Source: Streptomyces sp. NBC_01267 (GTDB taxonomy: Bacteria; Actinomycetota; Actinomycetes; Streptomycetales; Streptomycetaceae). Taken from it: DNA of 64,000 nt. The translations under genes and the position numbers were made by a program. Of this stretch, positions 24,127 to 32,874 are shown in pieces (positions within the stretch are counted from its first letter, which is position 1; every line of letters begins with the position of its first letter). The notes under the pieces were generated by a model, which saw nothing but the letters and a program-made list of their open reading frames with translations, was not told the origin of the DNA and searched no databases. The stretch lies in NCBI RefSeq assembly GCF_036241575.1, contig NZ_CP108455.1, positions 2,556,501 through 2,620,500 on the forward strand, given 5' to 3'.

Positions 24127-25188
24127 ATGACAGCGACCCTCGCGGACGTGGCGGCCCGCGCCCGGGTGTCCCCGGCGACGGTCTCCCGCGTGCTCAACGG
24201 CAACTACCCGGTGGCCGTGGCCACTCGGGAACGGGTGCTGCGGGCCGTGGACGAACTGGACTACGTGCTGAACGGGCCCGCGAGTTCCCTCGCCGCCGCC
24301 ACCTCCGACCTGGTCGGCATCCTCGTCAACGACATCGCCGACCCGTTCTTCGGGATCATGGCGGGCGCGGCCCAGTCCGAGATCGGCGGCCAGGAGGGCA
24401 CCGGGCGGGCGGGCGGCGAGAAGCTGGCGGTGGTCTGCAACACGGGTGGCTCGCCGGAGCGCGAACTCACCTATCTCACCCTGCTCCAGCGCCAGCGCGC
24501 GGCGGCCGTGGTGCTGACCGGCGGTGCGATCGAGGACCCCGGGCACACCGCGGCGGTCGCCGCCAAGCTGGCGAAGCTGTCCGGGGCGGGGACCCGGGTG
24601 GTGCTCTGCGGGCGGCCCCCCATTCCCGGCAGCGAGTCCGTGGTGACGACGCTGGCCTTCGACAACCGGGGCGGCGGACAGCAGCTCACCGAGCATCTGC
24701 TGTCGCTGGGGCACCGGCGGATCGGCTACGTGGCGGGGCCGGCGGAACGCACCACGACCCGCGACCGGCTGGACGGCCACCGGGTGGCGATGGCGCGGGC
24801 GGGGCTCGGCGACGGGCAGGACGGGCTCACGGTCCACGGCCCGTACGACCGCCGTTCCGGCTACGACGCGACGCGGGAACTCCTGCGCAGGGAGCCGGGG
24901 CTGACGGCGGTCGTGGCGGCGAACGACACGGTGGCGCTGGGCGCGTGCGCGGCCGTGCGGGACCAGGGGCTGCGGATTCCCGAGGACATCTCGGTGGCCG
25001 GCTTCGACGACCTGCCGTTCTCGGTGGACGCGATGCCCGCGCTGACGACGGTGCGGCTGCCGCTGCACGCGGCGGGGGCGCGGGCGGGTCGGCTGGCGAT
25101 GGGCCGGGAGGCGGCTCCGGAGGGCGGCATCTCGGTGTTGCCGGGCGAGCTGATGGCTCGGGCGTCCACGGCGGCGCCGGGCCGGTGA
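24127..25188 (+). CDS. LacI-family transcriptional regulator
   Basis: A 353-residue repressor. HTH LADVAARARVSPATVSRVLN at residues 5-24, then the hinge VLNGPASSLAAATS and a type I periplasmic-binding-like effector domain (LVGILVNDIADPFFGIMAG near 60, HRRIGYVAGPAERTTTRD near 200, VAGFDDLPFSVDAMP near 300). GGAGG is seven bases before the ATG. It is divergent from the oxidoreductase-DUF993-isomerase operon and is followed, 139 bases on, by another TIM-barrel gene on its own strand, so the regulon is probably these five genes. An insertion IGGQEGTGRAGGEKL around residues 86-100 is glycine-rich and probably a surface loop. Confidence 0.9.
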   Translation: MTATLADVAARARVSPATVSRVLNGNYPVAVATRERVLRAVDELDYVLNGPASSLAAATSDLVGILVNDIADPFFGIMAGAAQSEIGGQEGTGRAGGEKLAVVCNTGGSPERELTYLTLLQRQRAAAVVLTGGAIEDPGHTAAVAAKLAKLSGAGTRVVLCGRPPIPGSESVVTTLAFDNRGGGQQLTEHLLSLGHRRIGYVAGPAERTTTRDRLDGHRVAMARAGLGDGQDGLTVHGPYDRRSGYDATRELLRREPGLTAVVAANDTVALGACAAVRDQGLRIPEDISVAGFDDLPFSVDAMPALTTVRLPLHAAGARAGRLAMGREAAPEGGISVLPGELMARASTAAPGR

Positions 25189-25327
25189 GGGGGTGCGGCG
25201 GCCCCGCCCGCGAGCCGGGCTACCGCGAACGGGCGTCGTGGACCAATGATGTCCTGGCACCGACAGCAATCATGCAGGCATCGGTCTTCACGTCCGAGAT
25301 GCTCAGGCTTCAGGAAGGAACAGTGCG

Positions 25328-26125
25328 TTGAAGTACGCGTTCTCCACCCTCGGGGTGCCAGGAATCACCGTCCAGGACGTGGTGCGACTCGCCGCGGACA
25401 CCGGCTATCAGGGGGTCGAGCTGCGCGCGCACCCCGAGGAGGCGCTGCACCCCGGCACCGGATCACGGGAACGGGCCGCCGCGGCCGAGGAGTTCGCGCG
25501 CGGCGGCATCGAGATCCTCGGGGTCGCCGGGTACGTACGGGTGGCCGCCGAGGGTGACGACAAGGAGATCGAGGCCGGCCTCGCCGAGCTGGTCTTCCTC
25601 GCCGCCGACCTCGGCGCCCCGTTCGTCCGGGTCTTCCCCGGCGCGGGCGGCCAGGAACCGGCGGAGGCGGACGCGGCTGCCGCCCGACGGCTCGGCGCAG
25701 CCGCCGAGATCGCCGCCGACAAGGGCGTACGGATCCTCCTGGAGACCCACGACTCGCACCGCACCGGCGCCGACGCGGCCCGGGTACTGGGCCCGGTCGG
25801 CCACCGGAACGCCGGAGCGCTCTGGGACGTGATGCACACCTGGCTGGGGGGCGAGTCCCCGGCGGCCAGCCATGCCGTACTCGCCCCGCACCTCGGTTAC
25901 GCCCAGGTCAAGGACATCGCGTCGGCCGAGGACACCACCCCGCTGCCGCTGGGGGCGGGCGTGCTGCCGCTCCGCGAGTGCGTGGAGCTGCTCAACTCGC
26001 CCGACGGATGGCTGTGCTGGGAGTACGAGAAGCGCTGGTACCCGCAAGCGGCGGAGCTGCCCGGTCTGCTGGTGGCGGGGCGGGAGTACCTGGAGCAGCT
26101 GAGCCGGGGCGCGACAGTGAAGTGA
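25328..26125 (+). CDS. TIM-barrel sugar phosphate isomerase/epimerase
   Basis: A 265-residue xylose-isomerase-like barrel. It begins MKYAFSTLGVPGITVQDVV with a TTG codon, supported by GGAAGGAA shortly upstream (25313-25320). Metal-site segments are VRILLETHDSHRTGADAA near residue 135 (Glu, His), NAGALWDVMHTWLGGESP near 160 (Asp, His), LGYAQVKDI near 190 and GWLCWEYEKRWYP near 235 (Glu). It is the second TIM-barrel enzyme of the LacI-linked cluster. Its last 134 bases overlap the 3' end of the convergent transporter gene. The product is unknown; isomerisation or epimerisation of the same keto-sugar is a reasonable guess. Confidence 0.85.
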   Translation: MKYAFSTLGVPGITVQDVVRLAADTGYQGVELRAHPEEALHPGTGSRERAAAAEEFARGGIEILGVAGYVRVAAEGDDKEIEAGLAELVFLAADLGAPFVRVFPGAGGQEPAEADAAAARRLGAAAEIAADKGVRILLETHDSHRTGADAARVLGPVGHRNAGALWDVMHTWLGGESPAASHAVLAPHLGYAQVKDIASAEDTTPLPLGAGVLPLRECVELLNSPDGWLCWEYEKRWYPQAAELPGLLVAGREYLEQLSRGATVK

Positions 26126-26957
26126 CGGCGACCCCGCCGGCCAGCAGCACCGCGGCGCACCAGCGCAGCGGGGTCATCCCCTCGTGCAGCACCAGCGCGG
26201 CCGAGGACATCCCGAAGACCGGGACGAGCAGGGTGAAGGGGGCCACCGACGACGCGGGATGCCGGCTGAGCAGGAATCCCCAGGCGCCGAAGCCGAAGAC
26301 CGTGGTGACCCACGCGACGTAGAGGACGATGCCCACGCCGCTCGGGTCGAGGGAGGTCAGGGCGTGCGCGTCGGCGCTCCAGCCCTCGGAGAGCAGGGAG
26401 AGTCCGAACAGCGGCAGGACCGGCACGGTGGACACCCACACCATGAAGTTCAGCGCGTCGGGCGGGGCGGCCCTGCGGGTGAGGACGTTCGACACTCCCC
26501 AGCAGGCCGCCGCCGCGACGACCAGCACGAAGGCGGTCACCGGGCCGCTCGCGCCCTCGTCGACGGCCGCGACGGCGATGCCCGCGAGCGCCACGGCCAT
26601 CCCGGCGATCCGTGTCCGGCCCGGCCGCTCCCCCAGCGCCACGGCGGCGAACAGCGCGGTGAAGACCGCCTGGACCTGGAGCACCAGCGAGGAGAGCCCG
26701 GCGTCCATCCCGTGGTCCATGCCGATGAAGAGCAGCCCGAACTTGGCCACCCCCAGCACCAGTCCGACGGAGACGATGTACTTCCAGGCCACCTTCGGGC
26801 GGCCCACGAAGAACACCGCGGGCAGCGCGGCCACCAGGAACCGCAGGGCGGAGAAGAGCAGCGGCGGGAAGTGGCCGAGGCCGACCTCGATGACGGTGAA
26901 GTTGATCCCCCAGACCGCGGTGACGACCACGGCGAGGGCGATGTGGAGGGGACGCAT
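25992..26957 (-). CDS. EamA/DMT-family transporter
   Basis: Drug/metabolite transporter of 321 residues with ten predicted membrane helices in two EamA repeats (MRPLHIALAVVVTAVWGINF at the start; second repeat from about residue 140, AFVLVVAAAACWGVSNVLTR). Such proteins export amino acids, nucleosides or drugs. The ATG at 26957 is chosen because the N-terminus then begins directly with helix 1. The C-terminal 45 residues are Pro/Ala/Ser-rich, follow the last helix and lie entirely inside the convergent TIM-barrel gene. The gene is divergent from a LysR regulator 112 bases away, which probably controls it. Confidence 0.87.
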   Translation of the reverse strand: MRPLHIALAVVVTAVWGINFTVIEVGLGHFPPLLFSALRFLVAALPAVFFVGRPKVAWKYIVSVGLVLGVAKFGLLFIGMDHGMDAGLSSLVLQVQAVFTALFAAVALGERPGRTRIAGMAVALAGIAVAAVDEGASGPVTAFVLVVAAAACWGVSNVLTRRAAPPDALNFMVWVSTVPVLPLFGLSLLSEGWSADAHALTSLDPSGVGIVLYVAWVTTVFGFGAWGFLLSRHPASSVAPFTLLVPVFGMSSAALVLHEGMTPLRWCAAVLLAGGVAVTSLSRPGSAAPGTPAPPPADRAAPPLAGTSASRTPSTAIRRAS

Positions 26958-27069
26958 GGACCGAGCATCACCGGAGCGGACCATGTAGCACCAGCGCGGA
27001 ATTCTTCATGGTTGAATTGAGCATCGCTTATGAATGAAGGAACGGACCGACGGAACGGAAGGGCGCCCC

Positions 27070-27978
27070 GTGCTCGATCTCGCCCGGCTGCGCGCCCTGC
27101 ACGCGGTCTCCGTACACGGTTCGGTGGTCGCCGCCGCGAGCGCGCTCGGGTACACCCCGTCCGCCGTGTCGCAGCAGATCACCAAGTTGGAACGGGAGAC
27201 CAGGACCACCCTGCTGGAGCGCCGCGGCCGGGGCATCGCACTGACCGAGGAGGCGCTGCATCTCGCCGCCACCGCCCAGGAGTTGCTGGCGATCGTCGAG
27301 CGCGCGGAGACGACGCTGGAGGAGCGGAAGGGCCGGCCGACGGGACGGCTGACGATCGCCGCGTTCGCGTCCGCCGCGCGCGGGCTGCTCCCCGGGGTGC
27401 TGGCCGAACTGGCCGTCGCCCACCCGTCGTTGGACACCAGGCTCACCGAGGTCGACCCGCACCTCTCGCTCGATCTGGTGGCGAAGGGCGTGACGGATCT
27501 GGTGGTGGCGCACGACTGGGACATCGCCCCGCTGCCCGCCCCCGAAGGGGTCGAACAGGCGGTGATCGGCGACGACGTGTGCGATCTGCTCGTTCCCGGC
27601 GGGCATCCGCTGGCCGGGCGCACCGCGGTACGGCGCGAGGAGCTGGCCGGGGAGCGGTGGGTCTGCCAGCCGCCCGGCCGGGTCTGCCACGACTGGCTGG
27701 TGCGCACCCTGCGCGCGGCCGGTCAGGAGCCGGACATCGTGCACCAGGCGGAGGAGAACCCCACCCTGCTCGCCCTGGTCGCCGCCGGGCTCGGGGTCGC
27801 GGTGATCCCCCGGCTGGGGCGGGGGCCGGTGCCGGACGGGGCGGTGGCGGTGCCGCTCGATCCGATGCCGGTGCGCAGGCTGTACGCGCTGTGGCGGACG
27901 GGCGCCGCCCGGCGCCCCGCGATCACCGAGACCGTACGCATGCTCCAGGAGCACTGGGCCCGCGGGGGCCGGGCCTGA
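27070..27978 (+). CDS. LysR-family transcriptional regulator
   Basis: A 302-residue LTTR. The winged HTH is at residues 1-60 (LARLRALHAVSVHGSVVAAA, then ALGYTPSAVSQQITKLERET), and the effector domain covers about 90-295 (GRLTIAAFASAARGLLPGVL; DLVVAHDWD). The GTG at 27070 is preferred over the ATG at 27034 because GGAAGGG precedes it at normal distance and family members start VLDLARLRALH. The gene is divergent from the EamA transporter and probably senses the compound that transporter exports. Its stop codon is inside the first unit of a 29-base tandem repeat. Confidence 0.89.
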   Translation: MLDLARLRALHAVSVHGSVVAAASALGYTPSAVSQQITKLERETRTTLLERRGRGIALTEEALHLAATAQELLAIVERAETTLEERKGRPTGRLTIAAFASAARGLLPGVLAELAVAHPSLDTRLTEVDPHLSLDLVAKGVTDLVVAHDWDIAPLPAPEGVEQAVIGDDVCDLLVPGGHPLAGRTAVRREELAGERWVCQPPGRVCHDWLVRTLRAAGQEPDIVHQAEENPTLLALVAAGLGVAVIPRLGRGPVPDGAVAVPLDPMPVRRLYALWRTGAARRPAITETVRMLQEHWARGGRA

Positions 27979-28057
27979 GGATCCGACAGGGATCCGGCCG
28001 GGCCTGAGGATCCGACAGGGATCCGGCCGGGCCTGAGGATCCGACGGGGATCCGGCC
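27971..28057. repeat. Three tandem 29-base repeats spanning the lysR stop codon
   Basis: Units begin GGGCCTGAGGATCCGACAGG at 27971, 28000 and 28029; each carries two GGATCC sites, and only one base differs (ACAGGG versus ACGGGG). The lysR TGA (27976-27978) lies in the first copy, so copies 2 and 3 look like duplications of the gene's 3' edge. Confidence 0.92.
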
Positions 28058-28077
28058 GGGCCCGGCCGCGCCGCCGG

Positions 28078-28635
28078 TCAGCCCATGGACTTGGCGCCGT
28101 CCAGGGACTCGCGGAGGATGTCGGCGTGACCGGCGTGCTGAGCGGTCTCGGCGATGAGGTGCAGCAGCACCCGGCGGGCCGACCACCGCGCGCCGGGCTC
28201 GAACCAAGGGGCTTTCGGCAGCGGCTGGGCGGCGCCCAGGTCGGGCAGGGTGGCGATCAGTTCGTCGGTCCGGTGGGCCACCTCGGCGTAGTCGGCCAGC
28301 ACGCCTGCCAGCGTCTCACCGGGCAGCAGCCGGAACTCGTCGGCCCGCTGGACCCAGTCGGCCTCGGTCATGGCGGTGAAGTCCCTCATCACCGACGGGC
28401 CGTCCACGATGAAGCCCGCCCAGGTCCGCTCGACCGCGGCGACGTGCTTGATGAGACCGCCGAGGCACAGTTCACCCGCGGTGGTCCGCAGCCCGGCCTG
28501 CTCGTCGGTGAGGTCACGGGTGGTGAACCGCAGGAAGTGCCGTTGCTTGGCCAGCGCCTCCAGCAGGTCGGCACGCTCGCCGGTGACGGCCGGAACTCCG
28601 GCCTCGTCGTGGGCGATCGGGTCATTGGCGTTCAT
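28078..28635 (-). CDS. DinB/DUF664-family protein
   Basis: Four-helix-bundle metal-binding protein of 185 residues related to the DinB and mycothiol-dependent enzyme superfamily. It shows LLEALAKQRHFLRFTTRDLT, LCLGGLIKHVAAVERTWAGF (the His of the metal triad near residue 65) and VLLHLIAETAQHAGHADILR (two further His near 160), the three-histidine arrangement of this fold. In actinobacteria some members are mycothiol S-transferases, but most DUF664 proteins have no assigned reaction. It is a single-gene unit ending just after the 29-base repeats. Confidence 0.85.
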   Translation of the reverse strand: MNANDPIAHDEAGVPAVTGERADLLEALAKQRHFLRFTTRDLTDEQAGLRTTAGELCLGGLIKHVAAVERTWAGFIVDGPSVMRDFTAMTEADWVQRADEFRLLPGETLAGVLADYAEVAHRTDELIATLPDLGAAQPLPKAPWFEPGARWSARRVLLHLIAETAQHAGHADILRESLDGAKSMG

Positions 28636-28877
28636 GGTCTCTGCCTTCTGTCGTTCCTGTTCCGCCGGACGAGAAGCACGCTAGAGGCCGACTAGGTCAG
28701 CGTCTGACCTTTATCGCGGGCTGATCGCAGTCCGAGCACGACGCCGGCCGTTCCCCCGTGTGCGCCAATGGGCTTCATTCTGCCCGCACCCTTGACCTGG
28801 CAGTTACTTTCCGGATATCCGTTCCCCTTGGAAGTTTCCTTCATTTTCCTTGCGCAGTACGGCCGGAAGGGGCACCA

Positions 28878-30689
28878 GTGCAGTACCGCACCTCCAGACG
28901 CACCCTGCTCACCGCTACCGCCGCGGTGGCCGCGGTGGCAGCCACCGGGACCACGGCGTACGCCGACCCCCGCGACCACGGTCAGGACCGGCAGCTCAAG
29001 AAGCTGATCGCCCGCATGAGCATCGAGGAGAAGGTCGGTCAGCTCTTCGTGATGCGGGTGTACGGGCACTCCGCGACAGCGCCCGACCAGGCCGACATCG
29101 ACGCCAACCTCAGCGAGATCGGGGTCCGCACCGCCGCCGAACTGATCGCGAAGTACCACGTCGGCGGCATCATCTACTTCACCTGGGCGCACAACACCCG
29201 GGACCCGCACCAGATCGCCGCCCTCTCCAACGGCATCCAGCGGGCGGGCCTCGCCCAGCCCACCCCCGTGCCCCTGCTGATCGCCACCGACCAGGAACAC
29301 GGCATCGTCTGCCGGGTCGGCTACCCGGCCACGCTGTTCCCCGGCGCGATGGCGCTGGGTGCGGGCCGCTCGCGCGAGGACGCCCGTACGGTGGGCCGCA
29401 TCTCCGGGGCCGAACTGCACGCGATCGGCATCCGGCAGGACTACTCGACCGACGCGGACGTCAACGTCAACCCCGCCAACCCGGTCATCGGGGTCCGGTC
29501 CTTCGGCTCCGAACCGGCGGCCGTGGCCCGGATGGTCGGCGCCGAGGTGCAGGGCTACCAGAGCTCGCAGGTCGCCGCCACCGCCAAGCACTTCCCCGGC
29601 CACGGCGACACCTCGGTCGACAGCCACACGGGTATCCCGATCATCACCCACACCCGCGAGGAGTGGGAGCGCATCGACGCACCGCCGTTCAAGGCGGCCG
29701 TCGCCGCCGGGATCGACTCGATCATGACGGCGCACATCCAGTTCCCCGCACTGGACCCGAGCAACGACCCGGCCACCCTGTCCCGCCCGATCCTCACCGG
29801 CATCCTGCGCGAGGAACTCGGGTACGACGGCGTGGTCATCACCGATTCGCTGGGGATGCAGGGCGTACGGGACAAGTACGGCGACGACCGGGTCCCGGTG
29901 CTGGCACTCGGAGCGGGAGCGGACCAGCTGCTGAACCCGCCGGACCTCGCCACCGCCTGGAACGGCGTACTGAGCGCCGTGAAGAGCGGGGAGATCACCG
30001 AGGACCGGCTCGACGAATCGATCCTGCGGATCCTCCGGCTCAAGGAGCGGCGCGGGCTGTTCCGCGCTCCGTACGTGGACGACCGCCAGGTGGACCACGT
30101 CGTCGGCACCCGGTCCCATCTGGCCACCGCCGACCGGATCGCGGAGCGGACCACCACCCTGCTGGTGAACCGGGACCGGCTCCTCCCGCTCTCCCGGCGG
30201 CGCACCCGCAGCCTGCTGGTCGTCGGCGCCGACCCGGCCTCGCCCTCGGGGACGACGGGGCCGCCGACGGGCGTGCTGGGCAAGGAGCTGACCGGGCTCG
30301 GGTTCACCACCACGGTGCTGTCCACCGGCACGGCTCCCACCGCGGCGCAGATCGAGGGCGCCGTCGCCGCCGCGCGGGGCAAGGACGCGGTGATCGTCGG
30401 CACGTACGACGTGGCGGCGGGTGACGCGCAGTCCAAGCTGGTGGCCGCGCTCCTGGCGGCCGGTGCCACGGTGGTGCAGATCGCGATCCGCAACCCGTAC
30501 GACATCGCGAACCTGCCCGGTGTCGGCGCCGCGCTCGCCACCTACAGCTGGACCGACGTCGAACTCCGGGCCGCGGCCCGGGTGATCGCCGGACGGGCGG
30601 AGCCGCGGGGCCAACTGCCCGTGCCCGTCCAGCGCGCCGACGATCCCACGCAGGTGCTGTACCCGGTCGGCCACGGTCTGACGTACTGA
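28878..30689 (+). CDS. Tat-exported GH3 beta-N-acetylhexosaminidase-like enzyme
   Basis: Glycoside hydrolase family 3 enzyme, 603 residues, NagZ-like subgroup. A twin-arginine leader YRTSRRTLLTATAAVAAVAA with an AYA-like cleavage site is at residues 3-30. The catalytic domain has IATDQEHGIVCRVG near 135 and the NagZ motif KHFPGHGDTSVDSHTGIP near 240, whose Asp/His pair supplies the acid/base. The nucleophile Asp is in VVITDSLGMQGV near 325. A C-terminal GH3_C domain (about 420-600) follows. The start is the GTG at 28878 with GGAAGGGG upstream; a longer frame from 28758 has no ribosome site and would bury the Tat signal. Likely role: turnover of N-acetylglucosamine-containing glycans or peptidoglycan fragments outside the cell. 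Confidence 0.9.
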   Translation: MQYRTSRRTLLTATAAVAAVAATGTTAYADPRDHGQDRQLKKLIARMSIEEKVGQLFVMRVYGHSATAPDQADIDANLSEIGVRTAAELIAKYHVGGIIYFTWAHNTRDPHQIAALSNGIQRAGLAQPTPVPLLIATDQEHGIVCRVGYPATLFPGAMALGAGRSREDARTVGRISGAELHAIGIRQDYSTDADVNVNPANPVIGVRSFGSEPAAVARMVGAEVQGYQSSQVAATAKHFPGHGDTSVDSHTGIPIITHTREEWERIDAPPFKAAVAAGIDSIMTAHIQFPALDPSNDPATLSRPILTGILREELGYDGVVITDSLGMQGVRDKYGDDRVPVLALGAGADQLLNPPDLATAWNGVLSAVKSGEITEDRLDESILRILRLKERRGLFRAPYVDDRQVDHVVGTRSHLATADRIAERTTTLLVNRDRLLPLSRRRTRSLLVVGADPASPSGTTGPPTGVLGKELTGLGFTTTVLSTGTAPTAAQIEGAVAAARGKDAVIVGTYDVAAGDAQSKLVAALLAAGATVVQIAIRNPYDIANLPGVGAALATYSWTDVELRAAARVIAGRAEPRGQLPVPVQRADDPTQVLYPVGHGLTY

Positions 30690-30724
30690 CCGCCGCATTC
30701 ACCGGTCCAGGCACCACCGCACGG

Positions 30725-30767
30725 CTGTGCCCGCCGCGTCCGGAACTCCGGTCGACGGCGGGCACAG
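30725..30767. terminator. Bidirectional hairpin between GH3 and S28 peptidase genes
   Basis: CTGTGCCCGCCG (30725-30736) pairs perfectly with CGGCGGGCACAG (30756-30767), 12 bp, with a smaller CCGGA/TCCGG hairpin in the loop. It lies between genes converging at 30689 and 30808. Confidence 0.85.
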
Positions 30768-30770
30768 TGT

Positions 30771-30806
30771 GTGGAGTTGCGCGTGGAGTTGTGCGTGGAG
30801 TTGTGC
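30771..30806. repeat. Three tandem 12-base repeats after the peptidase stop
   Basis: Units GTGGAGTTGCGC, GTGGAGTTGTGC and GTGGAGTTGTGC directly abut the stop codon complement (30808-30810) of the minus-strand S28 peptidase gene. Confidence 0.85.
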
Positions 30807-30807
30807 G

Positions 30808-32241
30808 TCAGGGCCGCAGGACCCGCTCGCGTCCCACGGTGGTCCTGTCGAGCTGCGCGTCGTACGCGGCGAGCGGTGCGGCCTGCGCCGGGTCGGCCTG
30901 GACCGCGGCCGGGGCGACGCCGGCCCAGGCCAGGATGCGGGCGGTGGCCTTCGCCTTGTCGGCGGGGGCGAGCCCGTCGACGTTGGCGCCGTGGTTCATC
31001 CCGGGCGCGGTGAAGACGTAACTGTCGTCCGCGTGCTTCCCGACGCTGAAGCGCTCGGCGCCCCACGGGTCGTTCTGCCCGTACACGTAGAGCATGTGGT
31101 GGGCGTTGTGCTTCACCCAGCGGTCCACGTCCGCCATCACGGACGGCTGGAACCGCATCGGGATGGAGCGGGGCACGAAGTGACGCGGCGCCTGGTAGCC
31201 GTAGCGGCTCAGCTTGCCGAGCCAGGGCTGCTGGATGTCCGGCGAACCGAGCTGGGTGCCCGCCTGGTAGTAGTACGGCGTGTACGGCTCCAGCCCCTGG
31301 TCGGTGTAGAAGGAGAAGCCGGAGATCGTGTCGACGGAGTCCCAGATGGCCTGGTCGGTGGCGTGCGGGGCGTCGGCGGGGACGGTGTCGCAGTCGGAGA
31401 GCAGGCTGTACTGCCAGAAGCCCCAGATGTAGTCCATCACCACGGCCTCGTAGGAACGGTCGAGGGAGCCGGTGGTGGTGAAGGTGTAGCCGTGGTCCGC
31501 CGCGTACTGGGCGTACTTCTTCTCCAGCGGCTCCCGCCGGACGAGCGCTTCGCGCTGCACGCCCTCCAGCCTGTCGCGGCACTCCTTGGTGCCGACCCCT
31601 GCGAGGAAGCGGTCGTACGCCGAGTCCTCGTCGTTGACGACGTCGTTCGGGGCGACGTAGGCGACGACCCCGTCCATGTCGCGCGGGTAGTAACGCTCGT
31701 AATAGGTGGCGGTCATGCCGCCCTTGGAACCGCCGGTGGTGAGCCAGTTCCTGGTGTAGATCTTCTTCAGCGCCGTGAACAGCCGGTGCTGGTCGCTCGC
31801 GGCCTGCCAGATGTCCAGCTTCGACCAGTCGGCGGGCTGCGGCCGGGAGGGGGTGAAGTACCGGTACTCCAGCGACACCTGGTTGCCGTCGACGATCCTG
31901 GTCGGCTCGGAGCGGCTGGGACTGGTGGAGACGTTGTAGCCGCCGGTGTAGAGGACCGTGGGCCGGCTGGTGTCTTTGTGCAGCAGCGTGAGGCGCTGCT
32001 CGAAGGTGCCCTTCGACGGGTGACGGTGGTCGATGGGCTGGGTGTACTGGAGGACGAAGAAACGGTAGCCCGTGTAGGGCTTCTCCTCGATGAGCTTCAT
32101 TCCCGGTATCGCGAGGATCCGGTCCTTGATGTCCGGCGTGTCCGGTCCTGCCGCGGTGGCCGCACCGGCCGAAGCTCCTGCCACGCTCAAGGTGCCTATG
32201 AGCACCACGAACGCGAGCAGCCATCTGAGCGCCTTGCGCAT
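30808..32241 (-). CDS. Secreted S28-family prolyl (tripeptidyl) aminopeptidase
   Basis: Exported serine peptidase of 477 residues. A Sec signal peptide MRKALRWLLAFVVLIGTLSV ending near AGAATA is present. The alpha/beta-hydrolase core has TGGSKGGMTATYYERYYP near residue 170, whose Ser is the nucleophile, and the Asp and His of the triad are likely in YVYGQNDPWGAERF near 380 and PGMNHGANVDGL near 408. The substrate-binding N-terminal part includes YTQPIDHRHPSKGTFEQRL, typical of the PS-10/S28 group in Streptomyces, which removes N-terminal peptides from extracellular proteins. GGGGAGGG lies just before the ATG. It is a single-gene unit, with a hairpin and repeats downstream. Confidence 0.9.
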   Translation of the reverse strand: MRKALRWLLAFVVLIGTLSVAGASAGAATAAGPDTPDIKDRILAIPGMKLIEEKPYTGYRFFVLQYTQPIDHRHPSKGTFEQRLTLLHKDTSRPTVLYTGGYNVSTSPSRSEPTRIVDGNQVSLEYRYFTPSRPQPADWSKLDIWQAASDQHRLFTALKKIYTRNWLTTGGSKGGMTATYYERYYPRDMDGVVAYVAPNDVVNDEDSAYDRFLAGVGTKECRDRLEGVQREALVRREPLEKKYAQYAADHGYTFTTTGSLDRSYEAVVMDYIWGFWQYSLLSDCDTVPADAPHATDQAIWDSVDTISGFSFYTDQGLEPYTPYYYQAGTQLGSPDIQQPWLGKLSRYGYQAPRHFVPRSIPMRFQPSVMADVDRWVKHNAHHMLYVYGQNDPWGAERFSVGKHADDSYVFTAPGMNHGANVDGLAPADKAKATARILAWAGVAPAAVQADPAQAAPLAAYDAQLDRTTVGRERVLRP

Positions 32242-32351
32242 TCAGCCCTCCCCTGGAGATCACTACGAGTAGCCGCGAACCTAGCGGGGGTAACGCATGG
32301 CACGCCAGACCCAGTTGACCATCCGTTGACCATCGGAGGGAGGTCGGGCAC

Positions 32352-32765
32352 TCAGCAGAGCATCCAGCCGGAGGCGCCCTTCTTGCCGGAGACCACGCCC
32401 ACGGCCCGCACACAGCGGTGCGTGGCACGGACCTTCACCGGCCCCGCCAGTCGGGTGAACCGGCCGCTGTCCACGACCGCTCGGGCGCCACGCGCCTGGA
32501 GCGAGACGGACATCTGCCTCCTGGGGCCCGGCGACCTGGCGAGCGTGACGGCACAGACGTACTGGCCGCTCCGGTAGACCTGCAACTGCCCGGTGGCGAA
32601 GGGCACCGTCCTCACCTGGTGCCCGGGACAGCCGGACGCCGCGGCGGCGGGCTGCGTGCCGGGCCCCACGAAGGCGAGGGCCAGCGCGGCGGCTGCGGTC
32701 AGCGCCCCCGCTCCGCGCCGCACACCACGCCGTACGCGCCTCGGTCCGCGCCACATGTCGAACAC
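32352..32765 (-). CDS. Small secreted protein of unknown function
   Basis: A 137-residue protein with a long Arg-rich n-region (RGPRRVRRGVRRG), a hydrophobic core AGALTAAAALALAFVG and an AAA-type cleavage region, so it is probably exported by Sec or Tat. The mature part of about 95 residues is a beta-rich domain with four cysteines (SGCPGHQV, YVCAVTL, THRCVRA, WMLC at the very end) that could form two disulfides. I recognise no family. The GTG at 32765 is chosen because GGGGGAAGAA precedes it; the ATG at 32756 is the alternative. It lies 110 bases upstream of the S28 peptidase gene on the same strand. Confidence 0.65.
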   Translation of the reverse strand: MFDMWRGPRRVRRGVRRGAGALTAAAALALAFVGPGTQPAAAASGCPGHQVRTVPFATGQLQVYRSGQYVCAVTLARSPGPRRQMSVSLQARGARAVVDSGRFTRLAGPVKVRATHRCVRAVGVVSGKKGASGWMLC

Positions 32766-32874
32766 TTCTTCCCCCTCGGCCACACGGTCGTATGTATGTA
32801 CGTACGGACGCACAGGGCCGCCCACCGGTTGCACCGCATAAACGGACAGATGGTGACAGGTTCGGTGCAACCGC

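Noticed and set aside
27971..28057. CRISPR array or IS end
   Set aside because: Contiguous 29-base units without spacers, and no transposase nearby.
28692..30698. 668-codon minus-strand frame opposite the GH3 gene
   Set aside because: Shadow frame; the plus strand has a Tat signal and all GH3 motifs.
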